Shown here piece by piece: positions 21,001-29,190 of a stretch of 64,000 nt of DNA. This DNA comes from Shewanella litoralis (GTDB lineage Bacteria; Pseudomonadota; Gammaproteobacteria; Enterobacterales; Shewanellaceae). The stretch spans positions 62,001-126,000 of the forward strand of contig NZ_WSRZ01000014.1 in assembly GCF_009828585.1 (NCBI RefSeq), written 5' to 3'. Position 1 is the stretch's first letter; every line of letters begins with the position of its first letter. Made by a program: the position numbers and the translations under genes. Below the pieces are notes generated by a model that did not search any database, had not been told where the DNA came from, and saw only the letters and a program-made list of their open reading frames with translations.

Positions 21001-21559
21001 TCATATTTCTAAAATTGGTTTTAGCTTATACATGGAAATGCTCGAATCTGCCGTTAAAGCCTTAAAAGAAGGTAAAGAGCCCTCACTTGCCTATATGATG
21101 AGCGCTAAAGCAGAAATCGACTTACGCATCCCTGCTTTGCTGCCTGAAGATTATGTCAGCGACGTCAATATGCGCTTGTCACTGTACAAACGGATCGCCA
21201 ATTGCGAAAACGATAATATGCTCGACGAGCTTAAAGTCGAATTTATTGATCGCTTTGGTATGTTGCCAGATCCCACCCGTAACTTGATGGCCATCACCCT
21301 GTTTAAACATCAAGCTACTGCGCTGGGCATTGTAAAAATTGAAATGCATGCCAAAGGCGGCAGCGTTGAATTTGGTCAAGAAAACTGTGTTGATCCAATG
21401 TTTATTATTGGTTTGTTGCAAAACCAGCCACAAATCTATCGAATGGACGGGCCAAATAAGTTAAAGTTCACCATTCCTGCTGAAACAAGCAAAGAGCGTC
21501 TTGAATTAGTCAATACCTTGCTTGAACAGTTCGCTAAACATCAAACTGGAGACAAATAG
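18035..21559 (+). CDS. mfd: Transcription-repair coupling factor
   Basis: 1174-aa DNA translocase that removes stalled RNA polymerase and recruits UvrA. The N-terminal UvrB-like part includes YELYLLH-region sequence, and the RNA polymerase interaction domain (about 500-570) contains VHLEHGVALYQGL. The RecG-like motor has GDVGFGKTE (about 652-660) and DEEHRFG (from 753), then ATPIPRTL and RGRVGRS. The TRCF C-terminal domain follows from about residue 1030. Length is close to E. coli Mfd (1148). Its TAG stop overlaps the csiV GTG start by one base. Confidence 0.98.
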   Translation: MKQFSVLTPPSVKKGQQLQTLATLGGVSQAITLAKLIQQQPGTSIIVTHDTPSALSLEVELSYLLHNSNINVCLFPDRETLPYDNFSPHQDLISQRLETLANISQSQHNVVIVPVNTLMVRLPPKSFMTANVMVLNKGDNYSLQQARQHLTDTGYHLVEQVYEHGEFAIRGSIIDIFPTGSRQPLRIELFDDEVESIRFFDVDTQRSGMARDAIRMLPAKEFPTDSNAIEGFRQRYRRRFEVISKEAESVYQLVSRNLMPAGIENYLPLFFDETATLFDYLPNDSQLITLGDIDKASKNHLHEVAVRYEDRRIDPLRPLLAPQELYLLHDELFAAFKPLTRTQMIQQHHVNDTDNAGQPLAQIELPTHAIVANVETLPDINANHKLKQPLIALQEYSAQQTQLLFSAESEGRREALLELLGKIGIKPKQFNHINDYLEAKDKIGLMVSPLSRGCVLTDTPKGVVSIICETELFGQRISQQRRREKQKQVSSDVLVKNLAELKVGQPIVHLEHGVALYQGLETLDTGGLVAEYLKLEYSGGDKLYVPVSSLHLISRFNASGDGDAHLNKLGNETWAKAKRKAIERIRDVAAELLDVYARRQARPGEAMAIDEQEYAQFSLGFPFEETVDQETAIQAVLEDLQAPLAMDRLVCGDVGFGKTEVAMRAAFVAVNAGKQVVVLVPTTLLAQQHYENFKDRFADWPIVIEVMSRFRTSKEQNSVVEQLSAGKVDIVIGTHKLLSAEADFNNLGLLIIDEEHRFGVRQKEKIKALRANVDILTLTATPIPRTLNMAMSGMRDLSIIATPPAKRLAVKTFVREYDKATAREAILREILRGGQVYYLHNNVETIEKTAQNIRDLLPEARVVTAHGQMRERDLEKVMSDFYHQRFNVLVCTTIIETGIDVPSANTIIIDRADMFGLAQLHQLRGRVGRSHHQAYAYMMTPHPKRMTPDARKRLEAIGALEDLGAGFMLATQDLEIRGAGELLGDEQSGHISKIGFSLYMEMLESAVKALKEGKEPSLAYMMSAKAEIDLRIPALLPEDYVSDVNMRLSLYKRIANCENDNMLDELKVEFIDRFGMLPDPTRNLMAITLFKHQATALGIVKIEMHAKGGSVEFGQENCVDPMFIIGLLQNQPQIYRMDGPNKLKFTIPAETSKERLELVNTLLEQFAKHQTGDK

Positions 21560-22554
21560 TGCTTCGTAAATTTGCGATTTCTATCGCCGCTATCACAGCG
21601 CTATCCCACAGCTTTTCAGCCCATGCAGAATCATGGTTTGAAGTTGAAGTATTTGTATTTGAACGCCAACACCCATCGGTTGAAAAATGGCTCGATGCAT
21701 CGCCACCCAAATTAGCCAATAACACTGTCGATATTATCACTCCGGTGATCAGCACCGACATCACTGGCGTGGCAGTGGGACTCAACGGTTGTACCTCAAC
21801 CGACTGGGCCAGTGACACCAGTAACTGTAACGACCCTAAAGTGAGTAATAATATTGCCACTCACCCAAGTCAGGTCCCGTTTAATATTGGGGCCAGCAGC
21901 CCACAATCGGCTTACTTAGGGCAAGGTCCGCTATTACTGGCTCAAAGCCAGGGTCAATTTGCTGATATTATTCGCACCATCAGCCGCGAGCCTTACGTTA
22001 AAGGGTTAGTCCATTTAACCTGGCAGCAAAATATGCAGTCTCGTCGAGCAGCAAAACCGGTGCGTATTTTTGGTGGTAAAGATTTCTCTAAAACCTTTGA
22101 TTACCACGGCCTAAGCGTGAATAAACCGGCAGACACCAGTAACAGCATGCCAGTGGGTGATTACAGTGCATTGGGTGGTTTTTACGAAGCGCCTAAAATT
22201 AGCCCTGTGTGGGAACTAGATGGCTCAATTAACATTTACCTAAGCCATTACCTGTACATCGAAAATAATTTGGCGTTGCGCAAACCAACCCAAAAAATGA
22301 TTGAATCGACTCCAGCAGCCTTTAACGAATACGCTGCATTAGATATTGATGGCAAAAAGCAATTGGCCCCTTATCTGCAAAGTATTCCGTTGATTCAAAA
22401 CCGTCGAGTAAAAAGTGGCGAGTTACATTATTTTGACCACCCACAAATGGGCATTGTGATGCAAATTCGTAAAATGGCGCAACCCACTAACGTTAAGCCA
22501 ATTGATTTAACCGGCTATAAACCACAGGCTGAGCCAGAACCTTACTCAGGTTAA
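21559..22554 (+). CDS. csiV: CsiV-family periplasmic peptidoglycan-binding protein
   Basis: 331-aa exported protein with a signal peptide (MLRKFAISIAAITALSHSFSAHAE) and the family opening SWFEVEVFVFERQ. The conserved later part has SPVWELDGSINIYLSHYLYIE and SGELHYFDHPQMGIVMQIR. In Vibrio cholerae CsiV binds peptidoglycan and supports the LpoA-PBP1A cell-wall synthase. The start is GTG at 21559 inside the mfd stop (TAGTG). It ends in a strong terminator. Confidence 0.85.
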   Translation: MLRKFAISIAAITALSHSFSAHAESWFEVEVFVFERQHPSVEKWLDASPPKLANNTVDIITPVISTDITGVAVGLNGCTSTDWASDTSNCNDPKVSNNIATHPSQVPFNIGASSPQSAYLGQGPLLLAQSQGQFADIIRTISREPYVKGLVHLTWQQNMQSRRAAKPVRIFGGKDFSKTFDYHGLSVNKPADTSNSMPVGDYSALGGFYEAPKISPVWELDGSINIYLSHYLYIENNLALRKPTQKMIESTPAAFNEYAALDIDGKKQLAPYLQSIPLIQNRRVKSGELHYFDHPQMGIVMQIRKMAQPTNVKPIDLTGYKPQAEPEPYSG

Positions 22555-22575
22555 CCCGTTCGAGATTAAGCCAAT

Positions 22576-22608
22576 AAAAAACCGGATCTGTTGATCCGGT
22601 TTTTTTTA
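22576..22608. terminator. Bidirectional terminator csiV/nagZ
   Basis: Stem ACCGGATC/GATCCGGT with loop TGTT, flanked by A- and T-runs; it serves the convergent csiV (+) and nagZ (-). Confidence 0.93.
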
Positions 22609-22661
22609 CGTTGAGTGCTTAACCTTTCATCCTGATTTCGGGATAAAAACGGTATACAAAC

Positions 22662-23669
22662 TTAAGTAATGTTGCTCACCAATTGCTTAGCCGCCTCGAT
22701 GCGAGTCAGTTGCCCTAGTGCTTGTTTTACCTGTTCTGGCTGACCTTTAAGGGCCAATGCCGTGTGCAGAGGTTCATCTGCAGGCCAAACAAATTCGCTC
22801 AATAATGTTTGTACCCCGACAGGATCGTTACACACTAAAATCATGTCGCAACCTGCCTCTAAAGCCGCTTTAGCACGTCCTTGATAGTCACCCGCAAAGC
22901 TGGCGCCTTTCATGCCCAAATCATCAGAAAATATCACCCCATCAAAGGCTAATTGTTGGCGTAACACGGTTTGTAACCAGTATGCTGAAAACCCAGCAGG
23001 GTTTGGGTCAATGGCAGAATACACAACATGTGCAGGCATTACCCCCTGTAGCTGTTTTTGGCCAATAAGTTGCTTAAATGGCAACATATCAAATGCGTCA
23101 ATCACGTCTTTAGTACGAGGGTCCACTGGCATTGCAATGTGCGAATCAGCGGCAACACTGCCGTGCCCAGGAAAATGCTTACCCACAGCCGCCATACCCG
23201 CTTCGTTCATGCCGAGAATAAACTGCTCAGCTAGCGCACTAACGTGTGCAGGATCAGGGCTAAAACTGCGTTTACCAATCACTTCACTTATACCGTTTAC
23301 ATCTAAGACTGGGGCAAAACTTAAATCAATATCACACGCTAACAGCTCAATCGCCATTAAAAAACCACATTCTTTCGCCCATTGTTTTGCTAATGTTAAA
23401 TCCATGTTCGCAGCAGGTAAAATATCTCCCATTGCAGGAATTAAACTAAAACCCTCGCGAAAACGCTGAACCCGGCCACCTTCATGATCTACAGCAATTA
23501 ACAATTCTGGCCGAATACGGCGAACTTGCTTAACCAATTCTATTAATTGATTTTTACTTTCAAAATTACGTGTAAATAAGATTATTCCGCCCACTTTTGG
23601 GTGTTGTAATTGCTCAGTTTCCAGATTTGATACTGTTAAACCGGCTAAATCCATCATTAAATAGCTCAA
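22662..23669 (-). CDS. nagZ: Beta-N-acetylhexosaminidase (muropeptide recycling)
   Basis: 335-aa cytoplasmic glycoside hydrolase family 3 enzyme that removes GlcNAc from anhydro-muropeptides during cell-wall recycling. Visible hallmarks are DHEGGRVQRF, the catalytic loop KHFPGHGSVAADSH (the His and Asp of the NagZ flexible loop) and the nucleophile region FSDDLGMKGAS. Length is normal (E. coli 341). There is no signal peptide. It is a stand-alone gene between a bidirectional terminator and the divergent sdaA. Confidence 0.96.
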   Translation of the reverse strand: MSYLMMDLAGLTVSNLETEQLQHPKVGGIILFTRNFESKNQLIELVKQVRRIRPELLIAVDHEGGRVQRFREGFSLIPAMGDILPAANMDLTLAKQWAKECGFLMAIELLACDIDLSFAPVLDVNGISEVIGKRSFSPDPAHVSALAEQFILGMNEAGMAAVGKHFPGHGSVAADSHIAMPVDPRTKDVIDAFDMLPFKQLIGQKQLQGVMPAHVVYSAIDPNPAGFSAYWLQTVLRQQLAFDGVIFSDDLGMKGASFAGDYQGRAKAALEAGCDMILVCNDPVGVQTLLSEFVWPADEPLHTALALKGQPEQVKQALGQLTRIEAAKQLVSNIT

Positions 23670-23889
23670 ACTGTTCCCCTAATCCTATCGATAGCATCGA
23701 AATTTTGTGGTTATTGTGCATGATAAGACAAGCTAATGTGAAAATTATGCATAAAAAAATCTAATGAACTGTCATCCATCAAACTGTGGGATACTCTGCT
23801 AACAAAAGAGATAAACCGCCAAGTTGATATAAGGCGATTATACTCACTAATAACGAAAACAATAAACGACTCAGCAAGGGTTACACAAG

Positions 23890-25266
23890 ATGATTAGCGT
23901 ATTTGACATGTTCAAAATTGGTATTGGTCCTTCAAGCTCACACACAGTGGGCCCGATGAAGGCTGGTAAAATTTTTATTCAACATGTTGCAGACAACAAT
24001 TTATTGGATCAAACCGATGAATTACAAGCAGAATTATTTGGTTCTTTAGGCCAAACAGGCAAAGGCCATGGTACCGGTAAAGCGGTCATTTTAGGTTTAA
24101 TGGGTGAAGATCCAGAAACCGTCGATACCGATGGCATTGATGCAATTTTAGAAGCGGTCTCAACCACTCAAAAACTCACCCTCGCCGATGGCCGTTTAGT
24201 GAAATTTACCCGTGATGATGGTATCACTTACCACAGACGTAAAACCTTACCCGCTCACGCCAATGCCATGACGTTATATGCATACTCTAAAGGCGAATGC
24301 ATTTACCAACGTACCTATTACTCTGTTGGCGGCGGCTTTATTCTTGATGAAGATGAAATCACCCAACGTAATGCATCACCTGCTACCCCCATTGAGCAAG
24401 CACCATACGACTTCAATAGTGCCTTGCAGTTATTACAATTGTGTTGTGATAACGGTTTAAGCATTTCATCATTAATGATGTCAAACGAACTGAGTATCGC
24501 CAGCGAAGAAAACATTAAACAAGGTTTGTGGAAAATTTGGCAAACCATGAAAAACTGCGTAGAGCGCGGTTATCAAAAAGAAGGTATTTTACCGGGCGGC
24601 TTAAAGCTTCGTCGCCGAGCGCCTGCTCTGTATCGCCGTTTAAAAGCCGAAGGTCGTAATAATACCGACCCGCTAACTGCAATGGATTGGGTTGATTTAT
24701 TTGCCTTGTCGGTTAACGAGCAAAATGCCGCGGGCGACCGTGTTGTTACCGCGCCAACCAACGGTGCTGCGGGGATTATCCCTGCGGTATTGTGTTACTA
24801 CGACATGTTTGTACAAGAAGTCGATATTGATGTCTGTAGCCGCTATTTACTGACCGCGGCTGCAATTGGCATTTTATACAAGAAAAATGCCTCTATCTCT
24901 GGCGCTGAAGTCGGTTGTCAGGGCGAAGTAGGCGTAGCCTGTTCGATGGCAGCAGGTGCCTTAACTGAGATTATGGGCGGCACGGTTGAGCACGTCGAAA
25001 ACGCCGCAGAAATCGGTATGGAACATAACCTGGGGTTAACCTGTGATCCGGTAGGCGGACTCGTGCAAGTTCCGTGTATTGAACGTAATGCGATGGGCGC
25101 GGTAAAAGCCATTAATGCTTCTCGCATGGCACTGCGCGGTGACGGTAACCACAAGGTGTCGCTAGACAAAGTCATCAAAACCATGATGGACACTGGTAAA
25201 GATATGCGCAGCAAATACAAAGAAACCGCCAAAGGTGGTTTAGCGGTTAACATCGTTGAATGTTAA
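23890..25266 (+). CDS. sdaA: L-serine ammonia-lyase (iron-sulfur)
   Basis: 458-aa enzyme deaminating L-serine to pyruvate. The single-chain form has an N-terminal beta domain with the family signature IGPSSSHTVGPM and a C-terminal alpha domain with SGAEVGCQGEVGVACSMAAG. LTCDPVGGLVQVPCIERN supplies further cysteines of the [4Fe-4S] cluster, and the C-terminal Cys tail (GGLAVNIVEC) is typical. The gene stands alone with a strong terminator; E. coli has sdaA, sdaB and tdcG paralogues, so the symbol is by type. Confidence 0.95.
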   Translation: MISVFDMFKIGIGPSSSHTVGPMKAGKIFIQHVADNNLLDQTDELQAELFGSLGQTGKGHGTGKAVILGLMGEDPETVDTDGIDAILEAVSTTQKLTLADGRLVKFTRDDGITYHRRKTLPAHANAMTLYAYSKGECIYQRTYYSVGGGFILDEDEITQRNASPATPIEQAPYDFNSALQLLQLCCDNGLSISSLMMSNELSIASEENIKQGLWKIWQTMKNCVERGYQKEGILPGGLKLRRRAPALYRRLKAEGRNNTDPLTAMDWVDLFALSVNEQNAAGDRVVTAPTNGAAGIIPAVLCYYDMFVQEVDIDVCSRYLLTAAAIGILYKKNASISGAEVGCQGEVGVACSMAAGALTEIMGGTVEHVENAAEIGMEHNLGLTCDPVGGLVQVPCIERNAMGAVKAINASRMALRGDGNHKVSLDKVIKTMMDTGKDMRSKYKETAKGGLAVNIVEC

Positions 25267-25305
25267 GTTTGACTAGCAGTTGACCATTGACCACATCAAC
25301 ACAAT

Positions 25306-25338
25306 AAAAAATGCCTGTTAGCGATAACAGGCATTTTT
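25306..25338. terminator. Bidirectional terminator sdaA/chemoreceptor
   Basis: Stem ATGCCTGTTA / TAACAGGCAT with loop GCGA, plus flanking A5 and T5; it lies between two convergent genes. Confidence 0.93.
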
Positions 25339-25402
25339 GTAGCATTTCATTAATCAAATCAATAAGCACAAACAGTGTTCGTATTGTGGGTTAAGTCATT
25401 CA

Positions 25403-27016
25403 CTAATGCGTTTTAAACTGACCAATTTGTCCACGTAGTTGCTGTGATAACTCATCGACTTGCACGCTGGCACTGTAAGACTGCTGCGCGTTGTTCGCCG
25501 TTAATCCTGCTTCGTCACTGATATTAACAATATTACGATTAATCTCATCCGTCACTGCGGTTTGCTCTTCAGCGGCTGTAGCAATTTGAGTGGCCATATT
25601 GGATATAGTCGCAACCGATTGAGTAATTTTACTGAGAGCTTCACCCGCTTGTGCGGCTTGCTCTGTGCTCTTAAATGCTTGCTGACGACTTGAATCCATC
25701 ACGGTCACCGCATCTTTCACACCGTTTTGTAACTGGCCAATCATTTGCTGAATTTGATTAGTCGAATCTTGTGTGCGCTTTGATAATGTTCGTACTTCAT
25801 CCGCCACTACCGCAAAACCTCGACCATGCTCGCCTGCGCGTGCGGCTTCAATCGCTGCGTTAAGAGCCAGTAAGTTGGTTTGGTCAGAAATACTGCGAAT
25901 AACCTCTAAAATACTGCCAATATTATCGGTATCTTTCTCAAGTTGATTCAACGCGGTTGCTGCATGCTCAACACCATTGGCTAACTGCTCAATAGAGGTA
26001 ATGGTAAGTTGCACCACTTTGTCACCCTGCACGGCCTGGGCATCAGAGTCCTTGGCTGCTTGCGCGGCTAATTCGGCATTGTTGGCCACTTCAATCACGG
26101 TAGCTTGCATTTGATTCATCGCTGTAGCGACTTGTTCCGTCTCACTTTGTAGACGCTGCATACCGGCTAAGGTTTCATTGCTTGAAGAAGTTAACTGCAC
26201 ACTTGCGGTGCCCAATTGCTGGCTGTTGTCATTAAAGTCAGTAATTAACTCGCGTATTTGGCGTACAAACAGGTTAAAGCTACGGGCAACTTTAGCGATT
26301 TCAGTGTTGCCGCTGTCATCCAGTTTAACGGTTAAATCTTTTGCACCCGAGGCGATATTGCGCATCGAATCATCTAATATTCTCAAAGGATTAACAATCG
26401 CGCGGTAAAGTATCAATAAAATAATGGCAAGAAACACACCAAGGGAAACATTACCCCACAACTGTACTCTCGCAGCAGATTGCGTAGCTAACAAGGTCTC
26501 TTGTACTGCGGCTTCAAATTTGCCGTCAATATCATCTGCCAATAAATCTAAATCATCAGCCAGGTTAGATGACACTTCATCAAATCCACCCCCCCCTTTC
26601 ATCAGGTGATTGCCCGCCTCAGTACCTTGAGTTAAATAGGCATCAGCCATGTTAACGCCAGAGGCATGCAAATCATTCACTTTGCGTTTAATCTCTTGCG
26701 CTATTTGACTCACTTCTGGCGCGAAAGTAATCAATAAATCAAGCTTTTCTAGCGCGCCATTGAGACTTTCTAATGCTTCAGCTTTAGCTTCATCGCTTTT
26801 AGTGGCGCCAACATCGGTTAGAAATTGCTGAATTTGCACCACAAAATAACGCGTGTCTTTAAGCGCGAAAATAGCACCAACTTGTGCCTCTTCATTTAAT
26901 ACACCTTGATGAATTCGTGATTGCAAAGAACTGCCAATCCAAGAAAGAATAATCAGTGCAAATAACGCTAAAACAATCGTCATCTGCAGCATTCTTTTTA
27001 TTGATAAATCAAACAT
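25403..27016 (-). CDS. Methyl-accepting chemotaxis protein
   Basis: 537-aa chemoreceptor. One N-terminal helix ([20 protein letters not shown]) and a second near residues 190-210 enclose a ~155-residue helical periplasmic sensor. A HAMP domain follows, then a long coiled coil with the invariant hairpin tip [34 protein letters not shown] split over the region 380-415. The C-terminus lacks a CheR-binding pentapeptide. The ligand is unknown; the helical sensor contains a glycine run (MKGGGGFDE). Monocistronic. Confidence 0.95.
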   Translation of the reverse strand: MFDLSIKRMLQMTIVLALFALIILSWIGSSLQSRIHQGVLNEEAQVGAIFALKDTRYFVVQIQQFLTDVGATKSDEAKAEALESLNGALEKLDLLITFAPEVSQIAQEIKRKVNDLHASGVNMADAYLTQGTEAGNHLMKGGGGFDEVSSNLADDLDLLADDIDGKFEAAVQETLLATQSAARVQLWGNVSLGVFLAIILLILYRAIVNPLRILDDSMRNIASGAKDLTVKLDDSGNTEIAKVARSFNLFVRQIRELITDFNDNSQQLGTASVQLTSSSNETLAGMQRLQSETEQVATAMNQMQATVIEVANNAELAAQAAKDSDAQAVQGDKVVQLTITSIEQLANGVEHAATALNQLEKDTDNIGSILEVIRSISDQTNLLALNAAIEAARAGEHGRGFAVVADEVRTLSKRTQDSTNQIQQMIGQLQNGVKDAVTVMDSSRQQAFKSTEQAAQAGEALSKITQSVATISNMATQIATAAEEQTAVTDEINRNIVNISDEAGLTANNAQQSYSASVQVDELSQQLRGQIGQFKTH

Positions 27017-27547
27017 CGTTGAGACACCTGTATCGGAATTAAGTCAATCCAGTTTATAGGATAACGCTCGGTATATTGACTGTCATTAAGTGCAAATCAA
27101 TTATATGCACTACATCTTATAAACATAAAAAATGCATGCTAAAGACAGTCCCAAAACCCTTAAAAACTTATAATCCCTCACAAATTTATAACATCATCAT
27201 ACTTTAGCCTGAGGCACATAGAAATGGCCTTGGTGTTTTTTGCGTTATTTTGTCGCTTGAAAGACCCGCAGAGTGTTAGATGACCGCTTTAGGAAGGAGG
27301 TCCGAATGAAAAAAGGTAATCTAACGATCTAGCTAAAGGTGTGACTGCAAGACAGGAGGTATATGTGTTAGCACAATGAAAGTAATAATTAACATAACCA
27401 TCACTCTTATTTATCTCTTCAAATAACCTTCATTTAACGACATATGCTGTTAATTCAATACCTGCATTTTTTGTATTTAATCGTTGTTTTCTGGCCTGAA
27501 TTAGCATTAGATGTAGGCAGGTTGTATTTGAAGGAAGAAATGACAGA
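27017..27547. other. 531-bp intergenic region with tiny ORFs and strong Shine-Dalgarno sites
   Basis: The left half holds the promoter side of the chemoreceptor gene and is AT-rich. At 27275-27380 on the + strand a distinct block appears: arms GTTAGATGACC (27275-27285) and GGTAATCTAAC (27315-27325) can pair, enclosing AAGGAGG (27294-27300) and an ATG. A second AGGAGG lies at 27354-27359. No long frame follows either site. The rest, up to the nagD start at 27548, is AT-rich leader with GGAAG about 10 nt before the ATG. Confidence 0.6.
27306..27332 (+). other. Candidate 8-codon leader ORF (MKKGNLTI)
   Basis: ATG at 27306 with AAGGAGG five nt upstream, ending in TAG. It overlaps by ATGA the end of an upstream 9-codon frame (27280-27309, MTALGRRSE). 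Both lie in the paired-arm block. This may be a translated leader or chance; no product is claimed. Confidence 0.3.
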
Positions 27548-27871
27548 ATGAAAAATATTATATGTGATATTGATGGTGTGTTACTGCACGACAACAAGTT
27601 AATTCCAGGTAGTGATAAATTTATTCACCGCATCTTAGAGCAAGGCAATCCGCTGGTTATCCTCACTAATTATCCTGTACAAACCGGTAAAGACTTACAA
27701 AACCGTCTGGGTGCTGCAGGCATTAATGTGCCCGAAACCTGCTTTTATACTTCGGCAATGGCAACGGCTGATTTTCTTAAACACCAAACCGGCACCAAAG
27801 CCTTTGTGATTGGTGAAGGCGCCCTCACCCACGAGTTGTATAACGCAGGCTTTACCATAACAGTGGTGTAA
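27548..27871 (+). pseudogene. nagD: nagD-type HAD phosphatase, N-terminal fragment
   Basis: Residues 1-105 match the NagD (HAD-IIA, ribonucleotide monophosphatase) family closely: nucleophile motif ICDIDGVL (D7, D9), motif II LTNYP, the GEGALTHELYNAGFTIT run. After T105 the frame enters foreign DNA, reads VV and stops at 27869-27871. In the intact family the next residues are D(V/I)NPDFVIVGETRSYNW, which are found 4.3 kb downstream at about 32195. The gene is therefore split by insertion. The fragment keeps the catalytic aspartates but lacks motifs III and IV, so alone it should be inactive. Confidence 0.92.
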
Positions 27872-27987
27872 TACAATCTGCACTTATAGTAATACCTCTC
27901 GCACTACATCACAAACCTCATTTTAAAACAGCTAGTTACCTCCCTACTTCTTGCCATATCTTACGAACGCGATAGAATGCTTCTAAC
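27862..27987 (+). repeat. Left-end/leader repeat, copy 1
   Basis: About 126 bp that recur at 31121-31247 with roughly 13 mismatches and 3 gaps by eye (about 87% identity). A core of over 30 bp (27909-27943) is identical. It includes the unit left end and the promoter at 27951-27978. Confidence 0.9.
27951..27978 (+). promoter_or_regulatory. Sigma-70-type promoter of unit A
   Basis: -35 TTGCCA (27951-27956), 16-bp spacer, -10 TAGAAT (27973-27978). Both boxes and the spacing are conserved in the second leader copy although the spacer has diverged, which supports function. It lies 36 bp before the first ATG at 28014. Confidence 0.7.
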
Positions 27988-28013
27988 CAGATATTTACTA
28001 AGGAGAGTGCAGT

Positions 28014-28208
28014 ATGACATTAACAATCGGTGATCTTAAAGAGATGATAAGGCTCTACGATGATGACACTGAGATTTTCTTCGGTGGCTTAGATTTTTAT
28101 CGTTTAAAAATGAGAGGAGATAAGCTTGTTCAAGTCGAGTTTAACCAGACTGTTTATAAAGAGAATGAAACAGGAAATGTGATCGTTGAAAATCACAATC
28201 AACTTTAA
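28014..28208 (+). CDS. Unknown 64-aa protein, gene 1 of unit A operon
   Basis: Small soluble acidic protein with no signal peptide or membrane segment. It opens MTLTIGDLKEMIRLYDDDTE and has FGGLDFYRLKMRGDKLVQVEF in the middle; the pattern looks like a compact alpha/beta fold with a conserved-looking core. I do not recognise the family. AAGGAG lies 8 nt before the ATG, directly downstream of the unit promoter. Gene 2 follows after 13 bp. As the first small gene of a three-gene operon it could be a regulator or antitoxin-like partner, but no motif shows this. Confidence 0.75.
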   Translation: MTLTIGDLKEMIRLYDDDTEIFFGGLDFYRLKMRGDKLVQVEFNQTVYKENETGNVIVENHNQL

Positions 28209-28221
28209 AAAGGAGTTTAAA

Positions 28222-28569
28222 ATGGCAACATTGCAAGGTCTAGCACATGATTATGCTAAGCGAATTAAAGACGCAATAAAATCTGATGGTTTTATAAACA
28301 AAAGTAAAATTGATCCAAAAGATTTTATAAATTCAAAAACACAACAAGAAATAAAAGCCGTTAAGCGTGATATTGATGGCATAACTTACCAGCTTACTAA
28401 CAAAGCCATCACTGAAGACGACAAGCGCATAATCATCGACGAAATAAATCGAGAGCTTGGCTTACCGAGAACAGTGCAGAAAAACTTTCAACTCAATGAA
28501 TCAGCAAGTAATGATGATTTGTCAGACTTAGCTGATGTAATTGAGAATATGCTAGGTGGTAAGAAATAA
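28222..28569 (+). CDS. Unknown 115-aa protein, gene 2 of unit A operon
   Basis: The start is ATG 28222 (MATLQGLAHDYAKRIK), with AAGGAG 6 nt upstream; an earlier in-frame ATG at 28186 overlaps gene 1 and has no ribosome site. The protein is highly charged and mostly helical, with no membrane segment. It ends in an acidic stretch (SASNDDLSDLADVIENML) followed by GGKK. No family recognised. The stop overlaps the gene 3 start (TAATG), so the two are translationally coupled and may act together. Confidence 0.75.
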   Translation: MATLQGLAHDYAKRIKDAIKSDGFINKSKIDPKDFINSKTQQEIKAVKRDIDGITYQLTNKAITEDDKRIIIDEINRELGLPRTVQKNFQLNESASNDDLSDLADVIENMLGGKK

Positions 28570-29093
28570 TGGATGCTATTGGCTATATAACCACAGGTAG
28601 TGCAGGTGTTGCATTCCTAAGCATGCTTGTAACCATTTATTTTTCCTCAAAAGCTGCTAGCGCAAGTAAAGAATCTATCAGTAATGCTGACAGGGCCAAT
28701 ATCATTGCTATAGGTCAAACGGAAACGTCCTTAAGAGAGCAGATCGCAAACGCTCGTATACGTATGGAAGATTGTGGTTTAAAAATTCCAGAGTTTTTAA
28801 AAGGACGAGATAAAGCTAATTTAAGTGAAGAAGAATTACCTCATTTGGAGTTTCTTGAAGGCAATTGGCGCTCATCTACTGAAAATTTCCTAAATGCTTA
28901 TGAAGATGCATTTGGAAAATATCTTGATGATAAAACAAACAAAGAAAGATTCAGAAGAACATATATAAATGAAATCAAGAACATTTGTGACCCAAAAAGA
29001 ACAAGTTATGCACGTTTGATGCATCCTGAATCTACCTCAAATTTTGAGGCGATTTGGAAGGTCTATAAAGAGTGGCATCGCCATGAAAAATAA
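28569..29093 (+). CDS. Unknown 174-aa membrane-anchored protein, gene 3 of unit A operon
   Basis: One N-terminal helix (YITTGSAGVAFLSMLVTIYF, residues 6-25) is followed by a Ser/Ala-rich linker and a cytoplasmic helical domain of about 140 residues (REQIANARIRMEDCGLK ... FLEGNWRSSTENFLNAYEDAFGKYL). It reads as a single-pass anchored protein with a coiled-coil-like body. No catalytic motif seen and no family recognised. A membrane-anchored last gene coupled to two small soluble genes is a layout seen in several anti-phage systems; here that is only an analogy. Confidence 0.75.
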   Translation: MDAIGYITTGSAGVAFLSMLVTIYFSSKAASASKESISNADRANIIAIGQTETSLREQIANARIRMEDCGLKIPEFLKGRDKANLSEEELPHLEFLEGNWRSSTENFLNAYEDAFGKYLDDKTNKERFRRTYINEIKNICDPKRTSYARLMHPESTSNFEAIWKVYKEWHRHEK

Positions 29094-29121
29094 AATTATT
29101 TTTGCTCTAAGGTAGCTTGAA

Positions 29122-29166
29122 AACCCTTACTAAATAAATCTATGTGATGTTGTTATAGTAAGGGTT
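29122..29166. repeat. Unit hairpin, copy 1
   Basis: AACCCTTACTA (29122-29132) and TAGTAAGGGTT (29156-29166) form an 11-bp stem around 23 nt. Inside, a single unpaired A (29155) is followed by a further short stem. It lies 28 bp after the three-gene operon. Two more copies occur at 31050-31090 and 32123-32163 with the same loop length and the same unpaired A. Confidence 0.9.
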
Positions 29167-29190
29167 GAAAATAATATTTTTACGAATAAA

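Noticed and set aside
27234-27380. Known riboswitch upstream of nagD
   Set aside because: The sequence was compared from memory with c-di-GMP, glycine, lysine and cobalamin motifs and fits none.
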